From Vanilla planifolia (Eukaryota; Streptophyta; Magnoliopsida; Asparagales; Orchidaceae), in the NCBI GenBank assembly GCA_023846275.1, contig JAIUJO010001180.1:159001-223000 (forward strand): a stretch of 64,000 bases of DNA. Direction: 5' to 3'. Within the stretch, counting starts at the first letter, position 1, and each line of letters begins with the position of its first letter. Of this stretch, positions 13,662 to 28,539 are shown piece by piece. The position numbers and the translations under genes are program-made. A model generated the notes under the pieces. That model saw nothing but the letters and a program-made list of their open reading frames with translations, was not told the origin of the DNA and did no database searches.

Positions 13662-16600
13662 ACTGTACTCTACTCTGCTTTACTCTACTATGCTCAGCTC
13701 TACTTTGCTCTTCATAGCTCTGCTCTAATCTACTCTGCTCTACTCTATGGTGCTCAATACTCTAACCTTGCTTATCTTCTCTTAGCCTAACATAGCACTA
13801 CTCTACTCAACTCTACTCTACTCTAGCTTAGCCAAGCTGAGCCTACCATAACCTAGCCTAGCTTAGCCTAGCCTAACCTAGCTTTACTCAACTCTAATCT
13901 ACTTTACTATACTCAACTCTACTCAGCTCTACCCTACTCTCCTCTAACTCACCCTGGCATAGCCTAACCTAACCTAGTCTAACATAAGCTAGTGTTGCCT
14001 AACTTAGCTAAACTCTTCTCTGCTCTGCTCTACCTTACTCTACTCTGCTCTGCTCTTATCTACTCTATTCTACCCTGCTCTGCTATACTCTACTCTTCTC
14101 CACTCTTCTCTACTCTGCTCTGCTAAACTCTACTCTACTCTAGCCTAACTTAGCTTAGCCTAACCAAGCTTAGCATAACTTAGCTCTACTCTACTTTACA
14201 CTATTCTAATCTTCTCTACTACACTCTAGCCTAACCTAGCCTAGCCTATCCTAGCCTAACCAAACCTAGCTCTACTCTACTCTACTCTATCCTACTCAAC
14301 TTAACTCTACTTTACTCTACTCTGCTTTAGCATGGCATAGCCTAGCCTAACCTAACTCTACTCTACTTAACTCTACTCTAACTTAACTTAGCCTAGCATA
14401 TCCAAAATTAGCTCAACTCTACTCTCTTCTATTCTACTCTAATCTACTATAGCCTAGCCTTGCTTTCCTGTGGTCTACACCACTATGCTCTGCTCAGCTC
14501 TATTCTGCTATGCTCTTCTCTACTCTACTCTTCTCTATTCTACTATGCTCTTCTCTGCTCTGCTTTACTCTGCTCTACTGTGCTTTAGCCTAGCCTAGCC
14601 TAACCTAGGTCTTCTCTACTCTACTCTACTCTGCTCTACTAAACTCTACTCTACTCTACTTTTCTCTATTTTGCTTTGCTCTCTTCTACTCCACTCTACT
14701 CAACTCTACTCTACTATACTCTACTATACACTTCTCTACTCTACTCTACTCTGCTCTATTTTACTCTACTCACCTCTACTCTACTATACACTAGCCTTCA
14801 ATAGCCTAACCTAATTTAGCTCTACTCTACTCTACTGTACTCTTATTACTCTAGCTTAGCCTAGCTTATCCTACCCTAGCCTAGACCAACTTAGCTCTAC
14901 TATACTCTATTCTACTCTACCCAATACTACTCTACTCTACTCTACTCTATTGTACTCTACTCTAGCCTAGTCTAACCTAGCCAAACATAGCTCTACTCTA
15001 TTGTACTGTACTCCACTCTAGTCTAGCCTTGCCGAGCCTAGCCTATCCTAGCCTAGCCTAGTCTAGCCTAGCCTAGCTTAACCTTGCTACACTATAATCT
15101 TCTCTACATTGCTCTACTCTACTCTATAGTACTGTACTCTACTCCACTTAACTCTACTCTACTCAAACATAGCCTAGCCTAGCCTAACTAACTTCTACTT
15201 TACTCTTCTCTGCTTTACTCTAGCCTAGCCTTGCCTAGCATAGCCTAGCCTAATGTAGCTCTAATATGCTCTATTCTAATCTACTATGCTATGCTCTTCT
15301 CTTCTCTACTATGCTCTACTCTACTCTACTCTACTCTACTCTACAATTCTCTACTCTATAATCTAGCCCAACCTAACATAACCTAGCTCTACTCTACTCG
15401 ATTCTACTCTACTATAGCCTAGCTTAGCCTAGCCAACCATAGCTTAGCCTAGCCTAACTTAGCTCTACTATACTCTACTCTATTCTTCTCTACTCTACCC
15501 TACTCTACTCTACTCTACTCTGTTGTAGCCTAGCCTTGCCATGCCTAGCCTAGCCAAGCCTAGCCTAACCTAACCAAGCCGAACAAAGCTCTACTCTACT
15601 CTACTATGCTATGCTCTGCTTTGCTCTACTCTATTCTGATCTACCATACTCTGCTCTACTCTTCTCTGCTTTATACTCTAGCCAAGCCTAGCAAAGCTTA
15701 ACCTTAGCTAGCTTTATCCTACTCTACTCCACTCTACTCAGCTCTACACTACTCTACTTTACTCCACTATACTATAGCCTAGCATAGCCTAGCCAACCAT
15801 AGCATTTCCTAGCCTAGCTTAGCAAAGCCTAACTTATCTTTACTTTACTCTACTTGGCTCTACTCTACTCTACTCTACACTACTCTACTCTATATTACTC
15901 TACTCTTATCTAACCTAACCTAACCTAGTCTAACCTAATCTTGCTCTTTTGTACTCTACCATAGTTGAGACTGGCCTAGCCCAGCTTTGCCTAACCTAGC
16001 TCTACATTCTTGTACTTCACTCTACTTTTCACTACTTTCCTCTACTCTACTTTACTTTACTCTGTTCTACTCTACTCTACTCTACCCTACTCTAGCCAAG
16101 TTTAGTGTGGCTTAGCCTAGCCTAACTTAGCTCTACTCTACTCTGCTCTACTCCACTCTACTTAGGCCTAGCCATGCTTAGCCTATCTTAGCCTAACCTA
16201 ACCTAGCTCTAGTCTACTCTACTTTACTCTACTCTTCTCTACTCTACTCTACTTTACTCTACTTTAGCCCAACCTAGCATAACCTAACATTGCTTAACCT
16301 AACCTAGCCTAGCCTAACCTAGCTCTACTCTACTTTACTATACTCTACTTAACTCTACTCTACTCTACCCTAATATACTCTACTCAAACCTAGCCTTGCT
16401 TAGCCTAAGTTAACCAAGCTCTATACTTCTCTACTCTACTCTACTTTAATCTATCATAGGCTAGCCTACCTTAACCTAGACTCACCTAGATTTACACTAC
16501 TATACTTTTATTTACTCTACTCAGCTCTACTCTAAATTGCTTTGCACAGCTCTGCTCTACTCTACTCTACTCTACTCTACTCTACTCCACTCTACTCTAG

Positions 16601-16870
16601 CCTAGCCTAACCTAACCTAGCTATACTCCACTCTATTCTACTCTTCTCTACTCTTCTGTATTCCAACCTAACCTAGCTCTTTTTTGCTCTACTATAGCCT
16701 AGCCTTGCCTAACTTAGCTCATCTTTGCTCTACTCTGCTCAACTCTACTTTGCTATGCTTTGCTCTAGTTTACCCTACTCTGCTCTACTCTGCTCTACTC
16801 TACTCTACTCCACTCAAGCCTAGTATAGCCTAGTAGAGCCTAACATAGCTCTAAAATACTCTACTTTACT

Positions 16871-16910
16871 CTACTCCACAATTCTCTACTCTACTCCATA
16901 ATTCTCTACT
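16871..16910 (+). repeat. 20-bp direct tandem duplication
   Basis: Two adjacent 20-bp copies (16871-16890 and 16891-16910) differ at one base (ACA versus ATA). Each carries the rare CCA-AATT variant, so shared descent is clear. Confidence 0.85.
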
Positions 16911-18110
16911 CTACTCTTCCCTAGCCTAACCTAACCTAGCCTAACCATACCTACCCTAACCTAACTCTACTATACTTCTCTCTACTATACTCTACTATAA
17001 TATATTCTACTCTACTATACTTTTCTCTACTCTACCATAACCTAGCCTAGCCAAGCCTAGCCTAACTTAGCTTTATTCTACTCTACTATACTCTTCTCCA
17101 GCATAGCCTAGCTAACCCTAACCTAGCTTTCCTTAGGTCAGTTTTGCTCTACTCTACACTACTCTGCTATGCTCTACTCTATTATGCTCTACTCTATTTT
17201 GATCTGCTCTATACTTCTCTATCATGCTCTATTCTACTCTACTCTATTGTACTGTAGCCTAACCTAACCAAGCTCTACTCTACTATACTCTACTCTATCC
17301 TAGCCTAGCCTAGCCTAACCTAGCTTTGCTCTACTCTACTCTACTCTGGCCTAGCCTATCCTAGCTTAGCCTAACTTAGCCAAGCCTAACCGAGCTCTAC
17401 TCTACTCTATTCCACTATACTCTACTATATTCTTCTCTACTCTAGTCTACTTTCCTCGACTCTACTCTACTCTACTCTACTCTAGCCTAACTGAGCCTAG
17501 CTTAGCCTAACCATGCTCTACTCTACTCTATTTTACTCTAATCTTCTTTGTTCTACTCTACATTGCTCTACTATACTCTACTCTACTATACTCTACTCTT
17601 CTATGCTCATCTCTACTCTGGTCTACTTTGCTTTGCTCTTCTCTACTCTACTTTGCTCTACTCTACTCCACTCTACTCTAGTCGAGCCTAGCTTAGCCTC
17701 ACCTAATTGAGCTCTACTCTACTCTACTCTACTCTACTCAACTCAACTCAACTCTATCATAGCCTAGTAAAGACAAGCTTCACCAAGCATACCCTTACCT
17801 AGCTCTAATCTACTCAATTATACTCTACTTTACTCTACTAGACTCTACTCAACTCTAAGCTAGCCTAGCTTAACCTAGCCTAACCAAGATCTATGTTCCT
17901 CTACTCTAGCCTAGCTTAACCTAGCTCTGCTCTACTCTACAATGCTCTACTTTCCAATAATCTACTCTGCTCATCTCAGCTCAGCTCAGCTCTAATTTAC
18001 TCTACTCTACTCAATTGTACTCCAAGCTAGGCTAGCCTAGCCTAGCCTAACCTACTCTACTCTAACCTAACCTAGCCTTAATTTACTCTACTCTACTCTA
18101 CTCTGCTCTA

Positions 18111-18182
18111 GCCTAGCCTAGCCTAGCCTAACCTTGCCCAACCTAGCCTAGCCAAGCCTAGCCTATCCTAGCTTAATCTAGC
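18111..18182 (+). repeat. Long AGCCT/AACCT module
   Basis: About 72 bp starting with four consecutive AGCCT units, then AACCT, CCAACCT and CCAAGCCT variants, before ATCTAGCTCT restores the CTCTA register. Confidence 0.75.
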
Positions 18183-19610
18183 TCTACTCTACTCTACTAT
18201 ACTCTATTCTACTTTTCTCTACTCTATTATATTCTAACCAAGCTTAGCCTAGCCAAGCCCAACCTAACCCAAGTATACACTACTCCAACCTTGCCTAACC
18301 TAGCTCTTCTCTACTCTGTTCTGCACTACTCTACTCTTCTCAACTCTGCACTACTCTAATCTACTCTGCCCTCCTATGGTCTGCTCTTCTCTACTCTACT
18401 CTACACTAGCTAGCTTAGCCTAGCCTATCCTATCTTAGACTAACATTGCTCTATTATACTTTACTCTACTCTACTCTGCCTAGCCTACCCTACCATAACC
18501 TAGCCTAACCTAGCTCTACTCAACTTTACTCTAGCTTAGCCTAGTGTAGAAATGCATAGAATAGCCTAACCTAGCTCTGCTCTACTCTATTCTACTCTGC
18601 TCATGTCTACTCTACTCTGCACTGCTCTGTCCTGCTTTACATTTTTGTAGTCTACTCTTGTACTTTTCTTTACTTTACTCTGCTTTGCTCTACTCTACTA
18701 TGCTCTCCTGTCCTCTCCTCTTCTCTACTTGACTCTACTTTGCTCTTCTCTACTATAGTCTACTCCACTCTAGCCTAGCCTAGCCTAGCCAAAACTAGCA
18801 CTGCTCTGCTCTATTTTGCTATTCTCTGCTCTACTATGCTATTTTCTAATTTGCTCTACTTTGCTCTACTCTACTATAATCTACTCGGCTCTACTATACT
18901 CCAACCTAGCCTAACCTAACCTAGCTCTACTCTACTTTACTCTACTCTACTCTAGCCTAGCATAACTTAGCCTAGCATAGCCTAACCTTGCTTTTCTTTA
19001 CACTACTCTACTCTACTATGCTCTACTCTACTCTGTTCTACTTTTCTCTACTCTACTTTGCTCTCTTCTACTCTACTATGCTCTACTCTGCTCTGTTCTA
19101 TTTTGCTCTAGCCTTCTCTACTCTACTCTGCTCTTCTATACTCTTCTCTGCTCTACTTTACTCTGCTCTACTATGCTCTACTCAGCTCAACTATGCACTG
19201 CTCTGCTCTACTCTCCTCTCCTATCCTCTACTCTTCTTTACTCTCCTCTACTCTAGCCTATCCTATCCTAGCCTAGCCTAACCTAACCTAACCTTGCCTA
19301 ACCTAGCTCTACTCTACTATACTCTACACTACTCTACTCTACTCTACTATACTCTAACCTACCCTTACCTAGCCTAACCAAGCTTAACTCTACTCTACTC
19401 TACTCTACTCTGCTCAAGCCTTGTCTTGCCTAGCTTAGACTACCCAAGCATAGCTTAGCCTAACTTTTTTCTGCTCTTCTTTGTTATGCTATATTATGCT
19501 CCACTCTACACTACTCCACTCTGCTCTGCTCTACTCCACTTTACTCTGCTTTGTACTTTAGCTTAGCCTTCCCTAACCTAGCCTAGCTCTACTCTACTCT
19601 ACCATACTCT

Positions 19611-19640
19611 ACTCTTCTCTACTCTTCTCTACTCTTCTCT
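19611..19640 (+). repeat. 10-bp tandem repeat ACTCTTCTCT x3
   Basis: Three identical copies of a dimer of ACTCT and TCTCT-type units show that a variant pair, not the single pentamer, was amplified. Confidence 0.85.
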
Positions 19641-22600
19641 ACTCTACTTTACTCTACTTGACTAACCTATACTCTACTCTAACCTAGCCTAACTTAACCT
19701 AGCTCTACTCTACTGTAATCTAGCCATGCATAGCCTAACCTAATCTAGCTCTGCTCTACCTTACTCTACTCTTCTCTACTCTGTCTACTATATTCTTCTA
19801 TACTCTATGCTACTCTACTCTACTCTACTCTACTCTACTCTCCTCTACTTAACTCTACTCTTCTCTACTCTACTCTAACCAAGTTAAGCCTAGCATAACC
19901 TAAACTAGCTCTACTCTACTCTACTCTTGCATCGCCTATGCTATCCTAAACTTTTTCTTCTCTGTTTTGCTCTACTCTACTCTGCTCTACTCCACTTTGC
20001 TCTACTTTGCTCTTCTCTTCTCTGCTCTATTCTACTCTGCTCTGCTCTACTACTCTACTCTTCTATACTCTTCTTTACACTACTCTACTCTACTCTACTC
20101 TACTCTAGCCTAGCCTAACCTTGCTTGCTTAACCGAGCTCTACTTTACTTTACTCTACTCTACTTTTCTCTACTCTACTTTATTCTATTCTTCTTTACTT
20201 TAGCCTAGCCTAGCCTAGCCTTGCCTAACCTACTCTAGCCTAACCTAACAAAACCTTGCTCTACTCTACTCTCCTTTACTCTACTTTATTATACTCTACT
20301 ATACTCTATTTGACTTAAACCTAACATAGCCTAGCCTAGCCCAAACTTGCTCTACTCTATTCTACTCTATTATACTCTTGTCTACTCTACTCTAGCCTAG
20401 CATTGCCTAACCTAGCTCTACTCTGCTCTTCTCTTCTCAGTTTTGCTCTTCTTTGCTCTACTCTGATCTGTTCTATTCTGCTCTTCTTTGCTCTAATCAA
20501 CTCTACCCTATTATGTTCTACTCTACTCTACTCTTCTCTACTCTATTTTGCTCTAATCAACTCTACTCTACTTTAGCCTTGTTTTGCATAGCCTAACCTA
20601 ACCCAGCCTAGCCAAGCTCTACTCGACTATACTCTACTCTACTCTACTCTACTCCACTCTAGCTTAACCTAGCCTAGCCTAGCTTATCATAGCCTTGCCT
20701 AGCCTCACTTAGCTCTACTAATCTCAAATCGACTCTACTCTTCTCCTCTCTACTCTAACTTAGCCTAGCCTAACTTAGCTCTACTCTACTCTATTCAACT
20801 CTACTATACTACACTACTCTAGTCAACCCTATTCTACTCTACTCTACTCTTCTCTACATCACTCTATTCTACTATACTCTAACCTAGCCTAAACTAGCCT
20901 TGCCTAGCTCATCCAAACTTAGCTCTACTCTGCTCTACTCTACTCTTTTCTGCACTATTCTACTATGCTCTACTTTGCTCTACTCTATTCTACTCTACTT
21001 TAATCAACTTTGCTTTGCTTAAATTTTCTTTGCTCTACCCTGCTCTACTCTAATCTAGCCAAGCCTACCCTACCTTAGCCTAGGCTTGCCTAATCGAGCT
21101 CTACTCCACTCTACTCTACTCTATTATACTATATTATACTATACACTACAACACTCTACTCTACTCTACTCTACTCTACTCTACTTTACTCTACTCTAAT
21201 CTAACCTAGCCTAACCTGGCTCTACTCTACTCTACTCTAGCTAGCCAAGCATAGCCAAGCAAAGCCTAGCGTAATGTATCTTAACCTAACTCTACTCTGC
21301 TCTATTTGCTCAGCTCTTCTCCTTATTGCTCTGCATTACATTGCTCTACTCGATTATGCTCTACTCTACTCTACTCTGCTCTGCTCTTTTATGCTCTCCT
21401 CTATTCTATTATGCTCTATTCATCTCTACTCTGCTCTACTCTAACCTTGCATAGCTTAACATAGTCTAACCTTGCTCTACTCTACTTTGCTCTACTCATC
21501 TCTGCTCTACTCTGTTTATCTAAGCTATACTCTGTTATGCTCTACCTTATTCTACTCAACTCTACTTTGCTCTACTCTATTCTTTTTTGCTCTACTCTAC
21601 TATACTCAACTCTGCTTTACTATGCCCTTTTCTACTCTACTATTCTATTGCTTAGTTTAGCATAGCCAAGCCTAGCATAGCCTAACCTAGCTCTACTCTA
21701 CTTTACTCTACTATACTATACTTTATCCTATTCTACTATGCTCAACCCTAGCCTAACCTAGTCTAGCCTAGCCTAGCTTACCTTAGCCAAGCTTAGCCTA
21801 ACCTAGCTATACTTAACTTTACTCTACTCTACTCAACTCCAATCTACTCCACTCTACTCTACTCTACTCTACTCTAACTTAGTCCAGCCTATCCTAGCAA
21901 AACGTAGCTCTACTCTACTCCACTCTAGCCAAGCCTAACCAAGCCTAGCTCAACCTTGCTCTACTCTAATTTACTCCACTCTACTTTGCTCTACTCTACT
22001 CAATTCTACTCTACTATACTCTTCTCTACTCTAATATGCTCTATTATAGCCTAACCAAGCCTAGCCTAACCTAGCTCTACTCTTCTCTACTCTACTATGC
22101 TTAACTCTACTCTATTCTACACTAGCTTAGCATAGCCAAGCCTAGCCTAGCTCTACTCTACTCTACTATACTCTACACTACTCTACTCTACTCTACTCTA
22201 CCCAACTCTACTCTACTCAGCTCTACTCTCCTCTACTCTACTCTACCCTACTCAACTGTACTCTAACCTCACATAGCCTAGACTAGTCTAACCTAGCTCT
22301 ACTCTACTCTACTCTCGCCTAGCCTAGAATAGCATAGCCTTGCCTAGCTTTGCATTGCCTAACCTTGCTCTACTTTGCAATACTTTGCTTTGCTCGGCTT
22401 TGCCCTGGTCTACTCTGCTCCACTTTTTTATGCTCTACTCTACTCTTCTCGGCCCTGCTCCACACTCCTCTACTCTACTCTACTCAACTCTTCTCCACTC
22501 TACTATCTAGCCTAGCCTACTCTAGCCTTGCCTAGTTTAACCATGCCTAGCCTAACCAACCTCTATTCTTCTTTACACTACTCTACTATACTCTACTCTA

Positions 22601-22870
22601 ATCTACTATATTCTACTCTACTCTACTCTACTCTAAATTAGCTTAGCCTAACCTAGCTTAACCTTGTTCTAATATAATCTACTCTACTCTACTCTACTCT
22701 ACTCCAACCTAGCCTAGCCTAACCTAACATAACTTAGCTCTACTCTACTTTGCTATGCTATATTCTACTATACTCTAATCTGCTCTACTATACTCTAGCC
22801 TAGCCTAACCTTGCTCTACTCTACTCGATTCTACTCTACTCTACTCTACTCTACTCTAGCCTAGCTTAGC

Positions 22871-22920
22871 CAAGCCTATTCTAGCCTAGCCTAGCCAAGC
22901 CTATTCTAGCCTAGCCTAAC
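22871..22920 (+). repeat. 25-bp tandem duplication in an AGCCT module
   Basis: Two 25-bp copies differ at one position (second-last base, G versus A). Both include the rare CAAGCCTATT stretch. Confidence 0.85.
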
Positions 22921-24004
22921 CTAACTCTACTCTACTCTATTGTACTCTACTCTACTCTTCTCTAACCAAGCCTAGCCTAGCTTAGCCTAACCTAGCTCTA
23001 CTCTACACTACTCTATTCTACTCTAATATGCTGTTCTTTACTCTGCTTTGCTCTTTTATGCTCTGCTCTGCTTTGCTCGACACTACTCTACTCTGCCCTA
23101 CAATACTCTTCTTGTCTCTTCTCTGCTTTGTTTTACTCTATTTTGCTCTATTCTAGCAAAGTTAAGGCTAGCCTAGCCTCTCCTAGCCTAACCTAGCTCT
23201 ACTCTACTCTACTCTACTTTAGCTTAGTCTTGCCTCGCTAGGCTAACTCTAGCATAGCTTGGCATAACCAAACCTAGCTGTACTCTACTATACTTTACTC
23301 TACTCTACTCTAAAAAAGCCTATCCTAACTTAGCCTAACCAAGCTCAAATCAACCCTACTCTTCCCTAACCTACTTTAGTCTACTCTACTCAAGCTTAGC
23401 CCTATTTAGCTTAGCCTAGCCCTACAAAAACTACCTCAGCTCAGCTTTGCTCTGCTCTTCTCTGCTCTGCTCTTCTCTACTCTGCTCTACTCTACTTTGC
23501 TCTACTTTACACTAGCCTAGCCTTTCTTAACCTAGCTCTTGTCCACTCTACTCTTCTCTAGCTTAGCCTAGCCAAACCTTGCTCTACTCTACTCTACTCT
23601 ACTCTATTCTAACCTAACCTAGCCTAGCCTAACCTAACCTAGCTCAACTCTGCTTAGTTTAACTCTACTCTAGCCTAGCCTAGCATAACCTAGCTCTGCT
23701 CTAGTCTACTCTGCTCTGTTATGCTCTACTTTGCTAAACTTTACTCTGCTTTGCTCTGCTCTACTCTACTCTGCGATACTCAGGTCAACTTTGCTCTGCT
23801 ATGCTCTACTCTACTCCGCTCTACTCTACTCTATTCTATTCTACTCTACCCTACTTAAGCCTTCCCTAGCCGAACCTAGCCTAACCTAACCATGCTCTTC
23901 TTTACTCTACTCTACTATACTCTAGCCTAGCCTTGTCTTGCTCAACCTAGCCTATCCTAGCCTCTCCTAGCCTAGCCTAGCCTCTCCTACCTTAGCCTAA
24001 CCTA

Positions 24005-24341
24005 ACTCTACTCTGTACTACTCTACTCTACTTTACTCTACTCTACTGTACTCTACTCCACTCTACTCTACTCTACTAAACTCTATTTTACTCAACTCTA
24101 TTCTATAATACTCTACTCTACTCTATTATACCTTATTCTACTCTACTATATTCTACTCTACTCCACTATACTCTACTTTACTCTACTCTACTCTGCTCTA
24201 GTCTATTCTACTCTACTCAACTCTACTCTACTCACCTCTACTCTACTCTTCTCTACTCTACTTTACTCTATTTTACTCTACTCTACTCTACTCTTCTCTA
24301 CTATACTCTAGTCTTGTCTACTCTACTGTACTATACTCTAA
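24005..24341 (+). repeat. Long CTCTA module, almost free of G variants
   Basis: About 337 bp of CTCTA with scattered CTTTA, CTGTA, CCACT and CAACT variants. G is nearly absent from this module, unlike most long modules, which carry CTCTG clusters. It ends at ACTTTGCCTA. This is one of the largest blocks close to the plain CTCTA consensus. Confidence 0.8.
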
Positions 24342-25587
24342 CTTTGCCTAGGCTAGCCTAGTTTAGCCTAACCTAACTCTACTCTGCTCTACACAGCTCT
24401 ACTTTGCTCTACTCTACACTACTTTGCTCTGCTTTACTCTGCTCTATTACTCTTCTTAGCTTTACTCTATTTTACTCTACTCTACTCTACTCTACCCTAC
24501 TCTACTCTACTCAACTCTATCTTACTCTACTCTTCTCCACTCTACTCTACTCTACTCCACTTAAACATAGCCTAACTTAGCATACCTTAACATAGCTTAC
24601 CCTAACTTAGCTCTACCCTTCTTATCTCTCCTCTGCTCTACTCTGCTATGCTCTTTTCTGTTCTACACTACATTGTTCTTCTTTGCTCTTCTCTATTTTG
24701 CTCAGCTCTACTCTACTCTACTATGCTCTACTCTACTCTACTCTAGCCTAGCGTAACCTTTCTAACCTAGCATAGCCTAGCCTAACCTTACTGTATTATA
24801 CTGTACTCTGCTCTACTCTAGCCTAGCCAAGCCTAATCTTACCTTGCCTAACCTGACACTACTCTGCTCAACTCTACTCTACTTTGCTATGCTCTGTTCT
24901 ATAAGACTTGACTTTGTTCAACTATACTCTACTCTAATCTACTCTACTCTTCTCTACTCTGCTCTACTTTGCCTAGCTCTTCTAAACTCTTCTTTACTTT
25001 AGCCTTTTTTAGCCTAGCTTAGCTTAGTCTAAACTAGCTTTACTCTACTCTACTCTACTCTACTCTACTCTAATTTACTATACTCTACTCTACTATACTC
25101 TATTCTACTCTGATCTATTCTATAAACTCTACTCTAAGCCTAGCTTAGCCTAACTTAGCTCTACTCCACTCTACTCTACCCTATTATACTCTACTCATCT
25201 CGAGCCCAAGTAAGCCTAGCCAAGCGTAGCTTAACCTTGCTCTGTTCTACTCTACCCTTCTCTGTTCTACTTCTCTCTACTCTACTCTACCCTACTCTTT
25301 TCTACTCTATTCCACTCTACTCTGCTCCATTATACTTTACCATAGCCTTACCTAACCTCGCTCTACTCTACTTTACTCTACAAAACTCTACACTTGCCTA
25401 TCCCAGCTAACCCTAGCATACCCTACCCTAACCTAGCCTAACCTATCTCTACTTTACTCCACTCTACTCTACTCTACTCTATTCTACACTACTCTTCTTT
25501 ACTCTACTCTACTCTACTCTTACCTAGCCTAGCTTAGCTTAGCTTAACTTAACTCTATTCTACTCTAATCTAGCCAAACCTAACCTA

Positions 25588-25941
25588 GCTATGCTTTACT
25601 CTATTATGCTCTACTCTTCTCTACTCTGCTCATGTCTGCTCTACTTCGCTCTGCTTTGCTCTATTTACTCTACTTTACTTTATTCTACTCAACTCTATTC
25701 TACTCTACTAACTTTTACTCTACTCTACTATACTCTACTCTATTCTATTCTATTCTACTCTACTCCACTCTACTTTACTCTACTCTATCCTACTATACTA
25801 TACTATACTCTAATCTACTCCACTCCACTCTACTCTACTTTACTCCACTCTATTATTTGCTACTCTACTATACTCCACTCTGCTCTACTCTATTATACTA
25901 CACTCTACTCTACTCTACTATTTTCTACTCTACTCTACTCA
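25588..25941 (+). repeat. Long CTCTA module
   Basis: About 354 bp between two AGCCT-type modules, with CTCTG variants at the left end and CTATA/CCACT variants in the middle and right. Two overlapping + strand open frames of 120 and 113 codons lie in it in different frames. Both encode the same Leu-Tyr-Ser-Thr-Leu periodicity, as expected for translated repeat and not for a gene. Confidence 0.8.
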
Positions 25942-27994
25942 AACTTAGCCTAGGCCAGCCTAGCTTAGCCTAATCTCATTCTACTGTGCTATGAAGTGCT
26001 CTTGTTTTCTTTGTTCTGCTCCACTCTGCTTTGCTTTGCTTTGCTCTATACTGCTCTACTCTTCACTTCTTTGCTTTGCTCTGCTCTACTCTACTTTACT
26101 CTTTTATACTCTACTCTACTCTAGTCTACTTTACTCTTCTGTGCTCTACTCTACTCTACTTTAACCTTGCTTAACTTAGCCAAGCTTAGCCTAACTTTTC
26201 TCTACTCTACTCTGCTCTACTTTGCTCTACTCTTTCCTTTTCTTCTCTACTCTGCTCGACTTTGCGCTTCTGTGCTCTACTCAGCTCCACTCAGCTCAGC
26301 TCTGCTCTACTTTACTCTTTTGTACTATACTCTACTCTGCTTTGCTCTGCTTTATTATACTCTACTCTGCTCTACTCAATTCTACTCTGTTCTACTCTAC
26401 TCTACTCTACTCAACGCTATTCGACTCTACTATAACCTAGCCTAGCCTAACCTAACATAACCTAGCTTATCCTAACTCAACTCAACTCTACTCTACTCTA
26501 CTACTCTACTCTAGTAGAGCCTAACCTTGCCTTCCCTAAATTAACGTAGCTCAGCTCTACACTACTCTACTCTACTCTAACCTGTCTTAGCCTAGCCTAG
26601 CCTAACTAAGCTCTACTATACTCTATTGTAGCCTAGACTTGTCTAACCTTGCCTAGCCTAACCTAGCTCTACTCCACTTTGCTCTTCTTTGCTTCGCTCT
26701 ACTCTACTCTGATCTATTCTATTGTACTCCTCTCTACTCATCTCTAGCCTAGTTAATCATAGCCTTGCCTAGCTAGCCTAATAAAGCTTTACTCTACTCT
26801 ACTCAGCTCTAGCTTAGCCTTGCCTAACCTTGCTCTACGCTACTTTGCTCTACAACACTCTACTCCACTTTTGCCATCTCTGCTATGCTCTTCTTTACCT
26901 TTCTCTACTCTGCTATTACTCTACTCTTCTCTGCTCTACTCTTATCTACAGTAGCAAAACTTAGCTGAGGCTTGCCCAAACTATATTAGCTCTACTCTAC
27001 TCCACTCTACTCTACTCTACTCTAGTCTTGCCTAGCCTAACCTAGCCCAACCTACCCTAACTTAGCTCTACTCTACTATACTCTACACTACTCTACTCTA
27101 CCCTACTCCACTCTACTCTACTCTACACACTTCTAACCTCGATTAACCTAACTTAACTTAGCCTAACCTTGCTCTACTCTGCTCTGCTCTATTCTTCTTA
27201 GCTTTGCTCTACTCTACTATGCTTCGAATTACTCAACTCTACTATGCTCTACCCTACTATTCTATTCTCTACTCTGCTCTTCTTGCTTTGCTTTACTCTA
27301 CTCTACTCTACTCTACTCTACCCTAGCCTAGCCTAGGTGGATCGAGCTATTCTCTACTCTAGTCTACTCTACTCTACTATACTCAACTCTACCCGAGCCT
27401 AGTCTTAGCCTAGCCTAGCCTAACCTTGCCTTTCCTAACAGAGCCTAACCTAGCTCTGCTCTACTCTACTCTTCACTGCTTTACTTGGCTCTACTCTACT
27501 CTACTCTGCTCTGTTAGGCTCCACTCTTATATGCTCTGCTTTGTTCTACTCTGCTTAACTCTACTCTACTCTACTTTACTTTAGCCTTGCCCTGTCTAGC
27601 CTAACATAACCTAGCTCTACTCTACTCTACCCTACTATACTATTCTCTACTATACTCTAGTCTACTATACTTTACTCTTACCTAGGTTAGCCTAACCTCA
27701 CCTAGCCTAGCCTACTCCACTATACTTTACTATACTCTTCTCTACTCTACTCAACTGTACTCTATTCTAGCCTACCTTAGCCGAGGCTAACCTAACTCTA
27801 CTCTACTATACTCCACTTTAGTTAAGCTTAGCCTAACTTTGTCCTACTCTGCTTTGCTCTATTCTGCTCTTCTATACTCTACTATACTCTAGTGTAGCAT
27901 AGCCTAGCTTGACCTAGCTCTACTCTACTCCACTCTACTCTACTCTACTCTAGCTTAACTTAACATAGTCTTACCAACCTAGCCTAACCTAACC

Positions 27995-28078
27995 TTGCTC
28001 TACTCTACTCTATTATGTTTTACCCTAATCTACTTTTTGCTCTACTCTACTCTATTATGTTTTACCCCAATCTACTTT
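27995..28078 (+). repeat. 42-bp tandem duplication
   Basis: Two adjacent 42-bp copies (27995-28036 and 28037-28078) differ by one base (CCCTAA versus CCCCAA). They share the uncommon TTATGTTTTACC landmark. The 42-bp length is not a multiple of five because the copy carries the module-junction register shift with it. Confidence 0.9.
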
Positions 28079-28539
28079 ACTCTACTCAACTCTACAGTAA
28101 CCTAACCTCGCCTAGCCTAACCTAACCCTACTCTACTATACTCTAGCCTTGCCTAGCTTAGTATTTCCATACCTAGCTCCTTTTTTGTCTACTCTAATCT
28201 TTTCTTCTATGCTCTGCTCTACTCAGCTATTCTCTACACTACTCTACTCTGTTCTGGTCTACTCTATTCTACTCTACTCTTCTCTTCTCTACTCCACTCA
28301 ACTCTACTCTACTACACTCTAACATAGCCTAAGCTAACCCAGCTCTACTCTACTCTACTCTGCTCTACTCGGTTCTACTCTACTTTACCCTACTCTGCTC
28401 TACTCTACTACTCTACTATACTCTACTCTGCTTTACTCTACTCTGCTATACTCTACTATACTTTACTCTACCCTACTACATTCTGGCCTATTTTCTTAGC
28501 CTAACCTAACTTAGCTCTACTCTACTCAACTCTAACCTA

